The notes under the pieces: model-generated
Seen by the model: only the letters and a program-made list of their open reading frames with translations
Database searches by the model: none
What the model was told of the DNA's origin: nothing
Shown here: positions 23,346-38,025 of the stretch, piece by piece
How positions within the stretch are numbered: position 1 is the first letter of the stretch
Layout: every line of letters begins with the position of its first letter
From: Pseudomonadota bacterium
GTDB lineage: Bacteria; Pseudomonadota; Alphaproteobacteria; Rhodospirillales; 2-02-FULL-58-16
DNA: 41,228 nt
Assembly (NCBI GenBank): GCA_022572335.1
Contig: JACZWD010000001.1
Span: 1-41,228 of the forward strand
Direction: 5' to 3'
Program-made: the position numbers and the translations under genes

Positions 23346-24152
23346 CTATTCCTTGGCCTCTTCCTGTTCCGCCTCGCCCGCGGGCGACTCCTCGGCGGCA
23401 CCGTCGGCGGCGGGACTCTCGTCGGGGGGAGTCTCCCCGGCCGCCGCCTCGCCGGCGGCATCGGCGTCCGGCGCGCCGGCGCCGCGGATCGCCGCCGGGA
23501 ACGGAACCCCGTCCGGCAACGGCTTCTTCTTCGCATCGATCACCAGCACAAGGCCGCCCTTGGCCCCCGGCACCGCGCCCTTGATCATGATGATCCCCCG
23601 CCCGGCGTCGGTGGCCACCACTTCCAGACTGTGCACGGTGACCCGCCGGTCACCCATGTGGCCGGCCATTTTCTTGCCTTTGAACACCTTGCCCGGATCC
23701 TGGCATTGGCCGGTCGAGCCATGGCTGCGGTGGCTGACGGACACGCCGTGGGAGGCGCCCAGCCCGGAGAAGCCGTGCCGCTTTATGACGCCGGCAAAGC
23801 CCTTGCCGATGGACGTCCCCTGGACGTCGACGAACTGGCCGGCGACGAAATGGTCGGCCGAGAGTTCGGCGCCCACGTCGACAAGGGCGTCGGGAGTGAC
23901 CCGGAACTCCGTCAGGCCGCGCTTGGGCTCCACCTTGGCCCTGGCAAAGTGGCCGCGCATGGCCTTGGTAACGTTCTTCACCTTGGCCACGCCGTGGCCG
24001 AGCTGAAGGGCGTTGTAGCCGTCCTTGTCCTCGGTGCGCTGGGCCACCACCTGCAAGGCGTCCACCTTCAGCACCGTGACCGGCACGTGGCGGCCATCGC
24101 CGGTGAAGATCCGGCTCATGCCAAGTTTGCGCGTTATCAACCCGGTTCGCAT
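23346..24152 (-). CDS. rplC: 50S ribosomal protein L3 with acidic C-terminal tail
   Basis: A 268-residue L3, an early assembly protein with an arm reaching the peptidyl-transferase centre. MRTGLITRKLGMSRIFTGDG and the arm DPGKVFKGKKMAGHMGDRRV are diagnostic. The usual L3 core ends near residue 225; residues 228–268 are an extra Ala/Glu/Asp/Pro-rich tail (ESPAADGAAEESPAGE) with a strongly negative charge. Its ATG overlaps the rpsJ stop by one base (TAATG). Confidence 0.97.
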   Translation of the reverse strand: MRTGLITRKLGMSRIFTGDGRHVPVTVLKVDALQVVAQRTEDKDGYNALQLGHGVAKVKNVTKAMRGHFARAKVEPKRGLTEFRVTPDALVDVGAELSADHFVAGQFVDVQGTSIGKGFAGVIKRHGFSGLGASHGVSVSHRSHGSTGQCQDPGKVFKGKKMAGHMGDRRVTVHSLEVVATDAGRGIIMIKGAVPGAKGGLVLVIDAKKKPLPDGVPFPAAIRGAGAPDADAAGEAAAGETPPDESPAADGAAEESPAGEAEQEEAKE

Positions 24153-24460
24153 TACAGCTTGATTTCCACGTCGACGCCGGCGGCCAGATCGAGCTTCATC
24201 AGCGCGTCGACGGTCTGCGGCGTCGGATCGATGATGTCGAGCACCCGCTTGTGGGTGCGAATTTCGAACTGCTCGCGCGATTTCTTGTCGATGTGCGGCG
24301 AGCGCAGCACCGTAAACCGCTCGATCCGGGTGGGCAGGGGAATGGGACCGCGAACCTGGGCGCCCGTGCGCCGCGCGGTGCTCACGATCTCGCGGGCCGA
24401 CTGATCGAGCACGCGGTGGTCAAAGGCCTTCAGCCGGATGCGTATGTTCTGGTTTTCCAT
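24152..24460 (-). CDS. rpsJ: 30S ribosomal protein S10
   Basis: A 102-residue S10, also known as NusE in antitermination. MENQNIRIRLKAFDHRVLDQ, GPIPLPTRIERFTVLRSPHI and the EQFEIRTHKRVLDI segment are diagnostic. The ATG 24460 is the family start; the open frame to 24529 extends only into the tuf gene. With 37 bases to tuf and no promoter visible, it is likely co-transcribed with the str operon. Confidence 0.98.
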   Translation of the reverse strand: MENQNIRIRLKAFDHRVLDQSAREIVSTARRTGAQVRGPIPLPTRIERFTVLRSPHIDKKSREQFEIRTHKRVLDIIDPTPQTVDALMKLDLAAGVDVEIKL

Positions 24461-24497
24461 GTTCGGTCCCGTCAACCCCTGGCGTACCTTCGCGGCC

Positions 24498-25688
<1,191 letters not shown>

Positions 25689-25716
25689 GTCCGCCTACCC
25701 TTTTTTTCCCTGTTCC

Positions 25717-27795
25717 TCACCCGGCCAGCTTGGTCCGGACTTCCTCGGACACCTGCTGGGGAACCTCCGCGTAGTGATCGAAGTGCATGGTGAACTGGCC
25801 CCGTCCCTGGCTCGCGGAGCGCAGCGAGCTGACGTAGCCGAACATGGTGGCGAGCGGCACGAACGCGGTGATCACCCGCGCGTTGGCGCGCTGACTCATG
25901 TCGCTGACCTGACCACGCCGGCCGTTCAGATTGCCGATGATGTCGCCCATGTATTCTTCCGGTGTCACCACCTCGACGCGCATGATGGGCTCCAACATTT
26001 TCGGCGCCGCGTTCACCATGCCCTCGCGGAAGGCGGCGCGGGCGGCGATTTCGAAGGCCAGCGCGCTGGAGTCCACGTCGTGGGAATCGCCATCCAGGAG
26101 GGTCGCCTTGAAATCGGTGACCGGAAATCCGGACAAGACGCCGGTTTCACAGGCCTGTCTCAACCCTTTCTCCACGCTCGGTATGAACTCCCTCGGCACG
26201 CTGCCGCCCGTCACCTTGCTTTGGAACTGGTACCCGGATCCGGAGGGAAGGGGCTCGAAACGGATTTTCACCCGCGCGAACTGGCCGGCGCCGCCGGTTT
26301 GTTTCTTGTGGATATAGTCCACGTCGTTGACCCGGGAAATGGTTTCCCGGTAGGCCACCTGGGGGGGGCCCACGCTGGCCTCCACATTGAACTCGCGCCG
26401 CATGCGGTCGATCAGAATCTCCAGATGGAGCTCGCCCATGCCCTTGATCACCGTCTGACCGCTCTCCGCGTCCAAGGAAACGCGAAACGAAGGGTCCTCG
26501 GCGGCCAGGCGGGCCAGCGCCACGCCCATCTTCTCTTGATCGACCTTGGTCTTGGGCTCGACGGCGACCTCGATGACGGGTTCCGGGAATTCCATGCGCT
26601 CCAACACGACCGGGTTTCTGGGATCGCAAAGCGTATCCCCGGTGGTGGTGTCTTTCAGCCCCGCCAGGGCCACGATGTCCCCGGCGCGGGCCTCGGTCAG
26701 TTCCTCGCGGGCATTGGCGTGCATCAGCAGCATGCGGCCTATGCGCTCGCGCTTGTTCTTGACCGCGTTTAGAATCTGCCCGCCGCTGGTGACGACGCCG
26801 GAGTAGATGCGAACGAAGGTGAGCGAGCCGACGAACGGGTCGCTCATGATCTTGAACGCCAGCGCCGAGAACGGCTCATCGTCCGAGTTGTGGCGCTCGA
26901 TCACCTCGTCCGAGCCGACCTTCACGCCTTTGATCGAGGGCACGTCGGTGGGCGCGGGCAGGAAATCGACCACGGCGTCCAGGAGCGTCTGCACGCCCTT
27001 GTTCTTGAAGGCGGCGCCGCACAGCACGGGCACGAAAGCGCCGGAGACGGTGCCCCTGCGCACGCACTTTTTAAGGGTCGCCACATCGATCTTTCCGTCT
27101 TCCAGATAGGCCTCCATGGCCGCGTCGTCCTGCTCGATCGCCAACTCGACCAGCGTCTCGCGGTACGCCGCCGCCTGTTCCGCGAGATCGTCCGGAATCG
27201 CGCTCCGGTCGAATTCGGCGCCCAGGGTCTCATCCTTCCAGGTCACGGCCTCCCTGGCGATGAGATCGACGACGCCGGCGAAATCGTTTTCGGAGCCGAT
27301 GGGAAGCTGGATAACCAGGGGTTTGGCGCCCAGCCGGTCTTCGATCATGTCCACGCAGCGGAAGTAGTCGGCGCCGACGCGGTCCATCTTGTTGACGAAA
27401 CAAACCCTGGGCACGTCGTACCGGTCGGCTTGGCGCCACACGGTTTCCGACTGGGGCTCGACGCCGGCCACGCTGTCGAAAACGGCCACCGCCCCGTCCA
27501 GGACCCGCAGGCTGCGCTCCACTTCGATGGTGAAGTCCACGTGCCCCGGGGTGTCGATGATGTTGATGCGGTGATCGTTCCAGAAACAGGTCGTCGCGGC
27601 CGACGTAATGGTGATGCCCCGTTCCTGCTCCTGCTCCATCCAGTCCATGGTCGCGTTGCCGTCATGGACCTCGCCGATCTTATAGGAGCGGCCGGTGTAA
27701 TAGAGGATGCGCTCGGTGGTCGTCGTCTTGCCGGCATCGATGTGAGCCATGATGCCGATGTTGCGGTAGCGCTCAAGTGGCGTGGTGCGAGCCAT
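25717..27795 (-). CDS. fusA: Elongation factor G
   Basis: A 692-residue translocation GTPase. The P-loop is AHIDAGKTTTTERIL (17–31), switch 2 is DTPGHVDF and the G4 motif is NKMDR. Domain IV is recognisable from VAYRETISRVNDVDYIHKKQ and the tip near RAAFREGMVNAAPKMLEPIM. The family is 690–710 residues, so the gene is complete. It follows rpsG by 21 bases in the str operon. Confidence 0.98.
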   Translation of the reverse strand: MARTTPLERYRNIGIMAHIDAGKTTTTERILYYTGRSYKIGEVHDGNATMDWMEQEQERGITITSAATTCFWNDHRINIIDTPGHVDFTIEVERSLRVLDGAVAVFDSVAGVEPQSETVWRQADRYDVPRVCFVNKMDRVGADYFRCVDMIEDRLGAKPLVIQLPIGSENDFAGVVDLIAREAVTWKDETLGAEFDRSAIPDDLAEQAAAYRETLVELAIEQDDAAMEAYLEDGKIDVATLKKCVRRGTVSGAFVPVLCGAAFKNKGVQTLLDAVVDFLPAPTDVPSIKGVKVGSDEVIERHNSDDEPFSALAFKIMSDPFVGSLTFVRIYSGVVTSGGQILNAVKNKRERIGRMLLMHANAREELTEARAGDIVALAGLKDTTTGDTLCDPRNPVVLERMEFPEPVIEVAVEPKTKVDQEKMGVALARLAAEDPSFRVSLDAESGQTVIKGMGELHLEILIDRMRREFNVEASVGPPQVAYRETISRVNDVDYIHKKQTGGAGQFARVKIRFEPLPSGSGYQFQSKVTGGSVPREFIPSVEKGLRQACETGVLSGFPVTDFKATLLDGDSHDVDSSALAFEIAARAAFREGMVNAAPKMLEPIMRVEVVTPEEYMGDIIGNLNGRRGQVSDMSQRANARVITAFVPLATMFGYVSSLRSASQGRGQFTMHFDHYAEVPQQVSEEVRTKLAG

Positions 27796-27816
27796 GGTCC
27801 GAACCGTCCGCCTGTA

Positions 27817-28287
27817 CTACCAGCGGTAGTGGGAGAAGGCCTTGTTGGCCTCCGCCATACGGTGTGTGTCTTCGCGTTTCTTGACCGCCGCGCCCCGGTT
27901 GTTGGCGGCATCCATCAGTTCCCCGGACAAGCGCTTGGTCATCGTGTTCTCCGAGCGCTTGCGGGCCAACTCGACGATCCAGCGGATGGCCAGGGCCTGG
28001 CGGCGATCGTGGCGCACTTCGATGGGGACCTGGTAGGTGGCGCCGCCGACGCGGCGCGAACGCACCTCGACCGCCGGCCTCACGTTGTCGATGGCTTCGT
28101 GAAACATTTTCAAGGGATCCTGGCCGGTCTTCTTTTCCATGATGTCGAAGGCGTCATAGACGATCCTCTCGGCCACCGACTTCTTGCCCTTCAACATCAG
28201 GGAGTTGGTGAACTTGGTCAGCACCACGTCCCCGAACTTGGGATCGGGCAGAACCTCGCGTTTTTCCGCGGCGTGGCGACGTGACAT
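27817..28287 (-). CDS. rpsG: 30S ribosomal protein S7
   Basis: A 156-residue S7, the head assembly initiator and, in E. coli, the str operon repressor. MSRRHAAEKREVLPDPKFGD, VGGATYQVPIEVRHDRRQAL and RGAAVKKREDTHRMAEANKA are diagnostic. It is 13 bases after rpsL. Confidence 0.98.
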   Translation of the reverse strand: MSRRHAAEKREVLPDPKFGDVVLTKFTNSLMLKGKKSVAERIVYDAFDIMEKKTGQDPLKMFHEAIDNVRPAVEVRSRRVGGATYQVPIEVRHDRRQALAIRWIVELARKRSENTMTKRLSGELMDAANNRGAAVKKREDTHRMAEANKAFSHYRW

Positions 28288-28300
28288 CTGTCGATAACCC

Positions 28301-28672
28301 TTATTTGGGGCGCTTGGCGCCGTACTTGGACCGGCGTTGGCGGCGGTCGGGGACCCCCTGGGTGTCCAAGGTGCCGCGGATGATGTGATAGCGCACGCCG
28401 GGCAGGTCCTTGACCCGCCCCCCCCGGATCAGGACCACGGAGTGCTCCTGCAGATTGTGGCCCTCGCCGGGGATGTAGCTGGTGACCTCGAAGCCGTTGG
28501 TGAGCCGCACCCGGGCCACTTTGCGCATGGCCGAATTGGGCTTTTTGGGCGTCGTCGTATAGACGCGCGTGCACACGCCGCGCTTCTGCGGACAGGCTTC
28601 GAGCGCCGGTACCTTGTTGCGCACCACCGGCACCTTGCGCGGCTTCCGTATCAACTGGTTAATCGTCGGCAT
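28301..28672 (-). CDS. rpsL: 30S ribosomal protein S12
   Basis: A 123-residue S12 of the decoding centre. Lysines 43 and 88 (counting Met; in TPKKPNSAM and RVKDLPGVRY) are the streptomycin-sensitive wild type. MPTINQLIRKPRKVP and PGEGHNLQEHSVVLIRGGR are standard. It is the first gene of the str operon, about 180 bases downstream of the promoter at 28859–28887. Confidence 0.98.
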   Translation of the reverse strand: MPTINQLIRKPRKVPVVRNKVPALEACPQKRGVCTRVYTTTPKKPNSAMRKVARVRLTNGFEVTSYIPGEGHNLQEHSVVLIRGGRVKDLPGVRYHIIRGTLDTQGVPDRRQRRSKYGAKRPK

Positions 28673-28858
28673 CGCGCCTGTTTCATCCCCATGAGCACCA
28701 ACGCACCCGGTGCAAAAAACCTCCGGATAGGCACCAAAACGCCCTTCCGGGGGCCGATTCGTGACGCCACGAAGGGCGTCGATCTTGTTTTCCTAATCGC
28801 AAAGGGGACTGCGTCTGGGCCGGACGGCCCACCACCAGCCCCCTGCGGAGAGGGCCGC
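28673..28858 (-). promoter_or_regulatory. rpsL leader region with hairpin
   Basis: The predicted str operon leader is about 180 bases long. It includes an inverted repeat with arms ACGCCCTTC (28739–28747) and GAAGGGCGT (28771–28779) around a 23-base loop. On the minus strand the hairpin is followed by TTTTGG, and a T6 run (in GGAGGTTTTTTG) comes about 20 bases later. It could attenuate the operon or end rpoBC transcripts that read through. No gene is supported here. Confidence 0.45.
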
Positions 28859-28887
28859 ATACTAGTTAAGCACCCCGACGCCGTCAA
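28859..28887 (-). promoter_or_regulatory. Strong sigma-70 promoter of the str operon
   Basis: On the minus strand TTGACG (28887–28882) is followed after exactly 17 bases by TAGTAT (28864–28859). It has five of six matches to -35 and four of six to -10, with ideal spacing. It is preceded by a T-containing stretch and lies in the 302-base gap between rpoC and rpsL, so rpsL–rpsG–fusA–tuf can start independently of rpoBC. Confidence 0.75.
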
Positions 28888-28974
28888 GCAAAACCATGTC
28901 GATTTTTCCCGGTTTTCCGCCGAATAATCCGGGTCGGACGGAGCCGCCGGAGGCCCTGTTCCGGTCTCCTGCCG

Positions 28975-33222
<4,248 letters not shown>

Positions 33223-33264
33223 AGATTACTCTCCTCGACCGCCGAAAACCGCTCGGTCGTCCGG

Positions 33265-36200
33265 TTAGTTCAACTCAACGTTCAGGCCAAGGGAATGCAG
33301 CTCCTTGACCAGCACGTTGAAGGATTCGGGGACCCCCGCCTCGAAGGTGGCGTCGCCGCGCACGATCGCCTCGTACACCTTGGCGCGGCCGGAGACGTCG
33401 TCGGACTTGACCGTCAGCATCTCCTGCAGGGTATAGGCGGCGCCGTACGCCTCCAGGGCCCACACCTCCATCTCGCCAAAGCGTTGGCCGCCGAACTGGG
33501 CCTTGCCGCCCAGGGGCTGCTGGGTCACCAGGCTGTAGGGGCCGATGGAGCGGGCGTGGATCTTGTCATCCACCAGGTGATGGAGTTTGAGCATGTAAAT
33601 GTAGCCCACCGTGACCGGGCGGTGGAACACCTCGCCCGAACGGCCGTCGATCAGGGTGACCTGGCCCGACGCGTCGTAGCCGGCCTGTTCCAGCATCTCC
33701 ACGATGTCGCCCTCGTGGGCGCCGTCGAAGACCGGCGTGGCGATGGGGATGCCGTTACGGATATTGCCGGCCAGCTCCAGGAGCTCCGCATCGCCCAGGG
33801 GCTGTATGCTCTCCTTGTACTCCTTGTTGCCGTATATGCTCTTGAGCCCGCTCTTCAGCTTTTTGATGTCCTCGCCGGCGCACACGGCGTCCAGGAGCTC
33901 ACCCACCTGACGCCCAAGGCCGCTGCAGGCCCAGCCCAGGTGGGTCTCCAGGATCTGCCCCACGTTCATGCGCGAGGGCACGCCCAAGGGGTTGAGCACG
34001 ACGTCGACGGGGGTGCCGTCCTCCAGGTAGGGCATGTCCTCAATGGGCACGATCTTCGAAATCACGCCCTTGTTGCCGTGGCGGCCGGCCATCTTGTCGC
34101 CGGGCTGGAGCTTGCGCTTCACCGCCACGAAGACCTTCACCATCTTCATCACGCCCGGGGACAGGTCGTCGCCCCGCTGCAGCTTATCCACCTTGTTTTC
34201 GAACCTGTCCTGCAGCTTGGCGATGCTTTCCTCGAATTGGTTCTTCAGGGCCTCCAAATCTTTCATCACCCTGTCGTTGGTGACCACGATCTGGGAGCAC
34301 TGCCCCGGCGTGAAGCGGGCCAATAGGTCCTCGGTGATCTTGAGGCCGGCCTCCAGCCCCTTGGGGCCGCCGACCGTCTTGCGGTTCATGAGAAGGGCTT
34401 TCAGACGGGTGTGGAAGCTGCGCTCCAGAATCGCACGCTCGTCGTCGCGGTCCTTGGCCAGGCGCTCGATCTCGGACCGCTCGATGGCCAGCGCGCGCTC
34501 GTCCTTGTCGACACCACGGCGCGAAAACACGCGCACCTCGACCACCGTGCCCGAGACGCCCGGCGGCAACCTCAAAGACGTATCGCGCACGTCCGAGGCC
34601 TTCTCCCCGAAGATGGCGCGCAACAGCTTCTCCTCGGGAGTCATCGGGGATTCACCCTTCGGCGTCACCTTGCCGACCAGGATGTCGCCCGGCTTTACCT
34701 CGGCCCCGATGTAGACGATCCCCGCCTCGTCCAGGTTCTTCAGCGCCTCCTCGCCGACGTTGGGGATATCGCGGGTGATGTCCTCCTGGCCCAGCTTGGT
34801 GTCGCGGGCCATCACCTCGAACTCCTCGATGTGGATGGAGGTGAAGACGTCGTCGCGGACGATGCGCTCGGAGATCAGGATAGAGTCCTCGAAGTTGTAG
34901 CCCTGCCAGGGCATGAACGCCACCAACACGTTGCGCCCCAGCGCCAGCTCGCCCAGGTCCGTGGCCGGCCCGTCGGCGATGGTGTCCCCGGCCTCCACCC
35001 GGTCACCCACCTTGACCAGCGGCCGCTGGTGAAGGTGGGTGTTCTGGTTCGAGCGCTGGAACTTCAAAAGGTTGTAAATGTCGACCCCGGTCGCCGAGTG
35101 GGACGTCTCCTCGGTGGCGCGGATGACGATGCGCGTGGCGTCCACCTGGTCCACCACGCCGGAACGCCGGGCGACGATGGTGGCGCCCGAATCGCGGGCG
35201 ACAACGGATTCCATGCCCGTCCCCACCAGCGGCGCCTCGGTTTTGATCAGGGGCACCGCCTGGCGCTGCATGTTGGAGCCCATGAGCGCCCGGTTGGCGT
35301 CGTCGTTTTCGAGGAACGGAATCAGGGCCGCGGCCACCGAGACCAGCTGTTTCGGCGAGACGTCGATGTAGTCGATGTCCGCGGGCCGGGCCATAATGAA
35401 GTCGCCGCCGCTGCGGCAGCTCACGAGATCGGAAACAATGCGCCCTTTGTCATCGAGTTCCGCGTTGGCCTGGGCGATGGTGTAGCGGCCTTCCTCCATG
35501 GCCGACAGATAGATCACCTCCTTGCCGACGCGCCCCTTTTCCACCTTGCGGTACGGGGTTTCGATGAAACCGTACTTATTCACCCGCGCGTATGTGGCCA
35601 GAGAGTTGATCAGGCCGATGTTCGGGCCTTCCGGGGTCTCGATGGGGCAGATACGGCCGTAATGGGTGGGATGCACGTCGCGCACCTCGAAGCCGGCCCG
35701 TTCCCGGGTCAACCCGCCCGGGCCGAGGGCGGACAGGCGCCGCTTGTGCGTGATCTCGGACAGGGGGTTGGTCTGGTCCATGAACTGGCTGAGCTGCGAC
35801 GAGCCGAAGAATTCCCGCACCGCCGCCGCCGCCGGCTTGGCGTTGATCAGGTCCTGGGGCATGACCGTGTCGATGTCCACCGAGCTCATGCGCTCGCGGA
35901 TGGCCCGCTCCATGCGCAAGAGGCCGATCCGGTACTGGTTCTCCATGAGCTCGCCGACGGAACGCACCCGGCGGTTGCCCAGGTGATCGATGTCGTCGAT
36001 CTCGCCCCGGCCGTCCTTGAGCTCGACCAGGACCTTGACCACGTTGAAAATGTCTTCCTTGCGCAGCACGCGCAGGGAGTCCTCGGTCTCGAAGCCGAGA
36101 CGGGCGTTCATCTTGACCCGGCCGACGGCGGAAAGGTCGTACCGGTCGGAATCGAAGAACATGCCGTGGAACAAGGTCTCCGCCGTGTCCCGGGTCGGCG

Positions 36201-37422
36201 GCTCACCCGGGCGCATGACCCTGTAGATGTCGGTGAGCGCCTCGTCCTGTGTGGAGTTCTTGTCCGCGGCAAGCGTGCTGCGGATGTACGGCCCGACGTT
36301 GATGTGGTCGATGGCAAGGGTGACGAATTCCGTCACGCCGGCCTCTTCCAGCGTCCTCAGGAGGGTCTCGGTGATTTCGTTGCCGGCTTCGGCGAATATC
36401 TCGCCGGTTTTCTCGTCGATGAGATCGTTCGCGATGTAGCGGCCGATCAGATCCTCGTCCTGGACAAGCTGTTCCTTCAGCCCCTTTTTCTTCAGCGTCT
36501 GCAGGACCCGTTGCGTCATCTTGGTCCCCGCTTCCGCCACGATCCTGCCGCTCTTGGCGTCGCGCATGTCGAGAATCAGCTTGGTGCCGAGCATGCGATC
36601 GGGCGTGAACTTGGTTTTCCAGCCCTTCTTGGTGCGCATGAAGACCACTTTGCCGTAAAAGTAATCGAGAATGCTTTCGGGCGACATTCCACTCGCCTCG
36701 TCGGCCTCGAGGGTCTTGCCCTCGACCGCGCGCTTGGCGCGCAGGGCTTCCGTCTCGTCGCTGTCCAGGGCCATCAAGAGCGTCGTCACCGGCAGCTTGC
36801 GCCGGCGGTCGATGCGCACGTAGACCAGGTCCTTGGCGTCGAACTCGAAGTCCAGCCACGACCCCCGGTAGGGAATGATGCGGGCCGCGAAGAGAAACTT
36901 GCCCGACGAATGGGTCTTGCCCTTGTCATGGTCGAAGAACACGCCCGGCGAGCGGTGCATCTGCGAGACGATCACCCGCTCGGTGCCGTTGATGACGAAG
37001 GTGCCGTTGTCCGTCATCAACGGCATATCGCCCATGTAGACGTCCTGCTCCTTGATGTCGCGGATGGAACGGGATCCGGTCTCGTCGTCGATATCCCACA
37101 CCAACAGGCGCAGCTTGACCCTGAGCGGCGCCGCATAGGTCATGCCGCGCTGCTGGCATTCCTCCACGTCGTACTTGGGTTGCTCGAACTCGTAGGCGAC
37201 GAACTCCAGGGTTCCCCGCTCGGAGAAGTCCTTGATCGGAAAGACCGATCTGAAGACCTCCTGCAGGCCCGTGCTGGTCCGCTTTTCGGCCGGCACGTAC
37301 CGTTGCAGGAACTGGACGTAGGACACCCTCTGCACCTCGATGAGATTAGGCAAGGGCACGGCCGTGGCGATATGGCCGTATTGCTTGCGAACACGTTTGC
37401 GGCCGGTAAAGGAATTATCCAT
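33265..37422 (-). CDS. rpoB: DNA-directed RNA polymerase beta subunit
   Basis: A 1385-residue catalytic subunit. The rifampicin region reads SQFMDQTNPLSEITHKRRLS, the wild-type form. HYGRICPIETPEGPNIGLIN, GDKMAGRHGNKGVISKI and KAQFGGQRFGEMEVWALEAY are diagnostic. Lengths between 1340 and 1390 are usual in alphaproteobacteria. The gap to rplL is 182 bases, with no ORF; a short CCCC/GGGG hairpin followed by TTT at 37528–37540 might be an attenuator, but it is weak. Confidence 0.98.
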   Translation of the reverse strand: MDNSFTGRKRVRKQYGHIATAVPLPNLIEVQRVSYVQFLQRYVPAEKRTSTGLQEVFRSVFPIKDFSERGTLEFVAYEFEQPKYDVEECQQRGMTYAAPLRVKLRLLVWDIDDETGSRSIRDIKEQDVYMGDMPLMTDNGTFVINGTERVIVSQMHRSPGVFFDHDKGKTHSSGKFLFAARIIPYRGSWLDFEFDAKDLVYVRIDRRRKLPVTTLLMALDSDETEALRAKRAVEGKTLEADEASGMSPESILDYFYGKVVFMRTKKGWKTKFTPDRMLGTKLILDMRDAKSGRIVAEAGTKMTQRVLQTLKKKGLKEQLVQDEDLIGRYIANDLIDEKTGEIFAEAGNEITETLLRTLEEAGVTEFVTLAIDHINVGPYIRSTLAADKNSTQDEALTDIYRVMRPGEPPTRDTAETLFHGMFFDSDRYDLSAVGRVKMNARLGFETEDSLRVLRKEDIFNVVKVLVELKDGRGEIDDIDHLGNRRVRSVGELMENQYRIGLLRMERAIRERMSSVDIDTVMPQDLINAKPAAAAVREFFGSSQLSQFMDQTNPLSEITHKRRLSALGPGGLTRERAGFEVRDVHPTHYGRICPIETPEGPNIGLINSLATYARVNKYGFIETPYRKVEKGRVGKEVIYLSAMEEGRYTIAQANAELDDKGRIVSDLVSCRSGGDFIMARPADIDYIDVSPKQLVSVAAALIPFLENDDANRALMGSNMQRQAVPLIKTEAPLVGTGMESVVARDSGATIVARRSGVVDQVDATRIVIRATEETSHSATGVDIYNLLKFQRSNQNTHLHQRPLVKVGDRVEAGDTIADGPATDLGELALGRNVLVAFMPWQGYNFEDSILISERIVRDDVFTSIHIEEFEVMARDTKLGQEDITRDIPNVGEEALKNLDEAGIVYIGAEVKPGDILVGKVTPKGESPMTPEEKLLRAIFGEKASDVRDTSLRLPPGVSGTVVEVRVFSRRGVDKDERALAIERSEIERLAKDRDDERAILERSFHTRLKALLMNRKTVGGPKGLEAGLKITEDLLARFTPGQCSQIVVTNDRVMKDLEALKNQFEESIAKLQDRFENKVDKLQRGDDLSPGVMKMVKVFVAVKRKLQPGDKMAGRHGNKGVISKIVPIEDMPYLEDGTPVDVVLNPLGVPSRMNVGQILETHLGWACSGLGRQVGELLDAVCAGEDIKKLKSGLKSIYGNKEYKESIQPLGDAELLELAGNIRNGIPIATPVFDGAHEGDIVEMLEQAGYDASGQVTLIDGRSGEVFHRPVTVGYIYMLKLHHLVDDKIHARSIGPYSLVTQQPLGGKAQFGGQRFGEMEVWALEAYGAAYTLQEMLTVKSDDVSGRAKVYEAIVRGDATFEAGVPESFNVLVKELHSLGLNVELN

Positions 37423-37604
37423 TAAACGTCCCCACGATTCGGGATTTCGGTATCGGCCCGGCCCGGCGGCGGCCGGAGCCTAGGACCAGCGATTGCAAGG
37501 ACTGCGGGCACCGGCACCGGGCCGGGAAACCCCGCCGGGGCGCGCCTCCGCCCAGTCCGAAGCCGTCAAGCGCCACGCGCCACCCGAACACCAAACCGGG
37601 CACC

Positions 37605-37976
37605 CTATCTGAGCTCGACCGTGGCGCCGGCATCTTCCAGCTTTTTCTTGATCTCCTCGGCCTCATCCTTCTTGACGCCTTCCTTGATTTCCTTCGGTGC
37701 CGATTCCACCAGGTCCTTGGCTTCCTTCAGCCCGAGGGTGGTAATGGCCCGGACTTCCTTGATGACGTTGATCTTTTTCTCGCCAAAGGACACGAGGATG
37801 ATGTCGAACTCGTTCTTCTCGGCCGGCGCCTCGCCGGCCGCGGCACCGGGCGCCGCCACGGCCACCGGCGCGGCGGCCGAAACGCCCCACTTCTCTTCCA
37901 GCATCTTGCTCAGCTCGGCCGCCTCGATGACGCTCAGGCTCGACAGGTCTTCGGCGATTTTCTCCAGGTTAGCCAT
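37605..37976 (-). CDS. rplL: 50S ribosomal protein L7/L12
   Basis: A 123-residue stalk protein, present as several dimers, that recruits translation factors. The N-terminal dimerisation domain (MANLEKIAEDLSSLSVIEAA), an Ala/Pro/Val hinge near 35–50 and the C-terminal domain with GLKEAKDLVESAPKEIKEGV are clear. A strong AAGGAGAG site precedes ATG 37976. The upstream extension of the frame to 38099 is a shadow of rplJ. Confidence 0.98.
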   Translation of the reverse strand: MANLEKIAEDLSSLSVIEAAELSKMLEEKWGVSAAAPVAVAAPGAAAGEAPAEKNEFDIILVSFGEKKINVIKEVRAITTLGLKEAKDLVESAPKEIKEGVKKDEAEEIKKKLEDAGATVELR

Positions 37977-38025
37977 GTTGTCTCTCTCCTTGGGCTTGAA
38001 CTGTCCATGTCCCGGAATCGGGACG

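Noticed and set aside
28301..28672. Possible antibiotic-resistance alleles in rpsL (also checked rpoB)
   Set aside because: Lys43 and Lys88 of S12 and the SQFMDQTNPLSEITHKRRLS region of RpoB are wild type.
28888..28974. Possible intrinsic terminator after rpoC
   Set aside because: Only a weak CCCGG/CCGGG pairing with a 16-base loop followed by A residues, not T, on the transcribed strand.
34411..37425. A 1004-codon plus-strand open frame opposite rpoB
   Set aside because: Same artefact of high GC third positions on the other strand.
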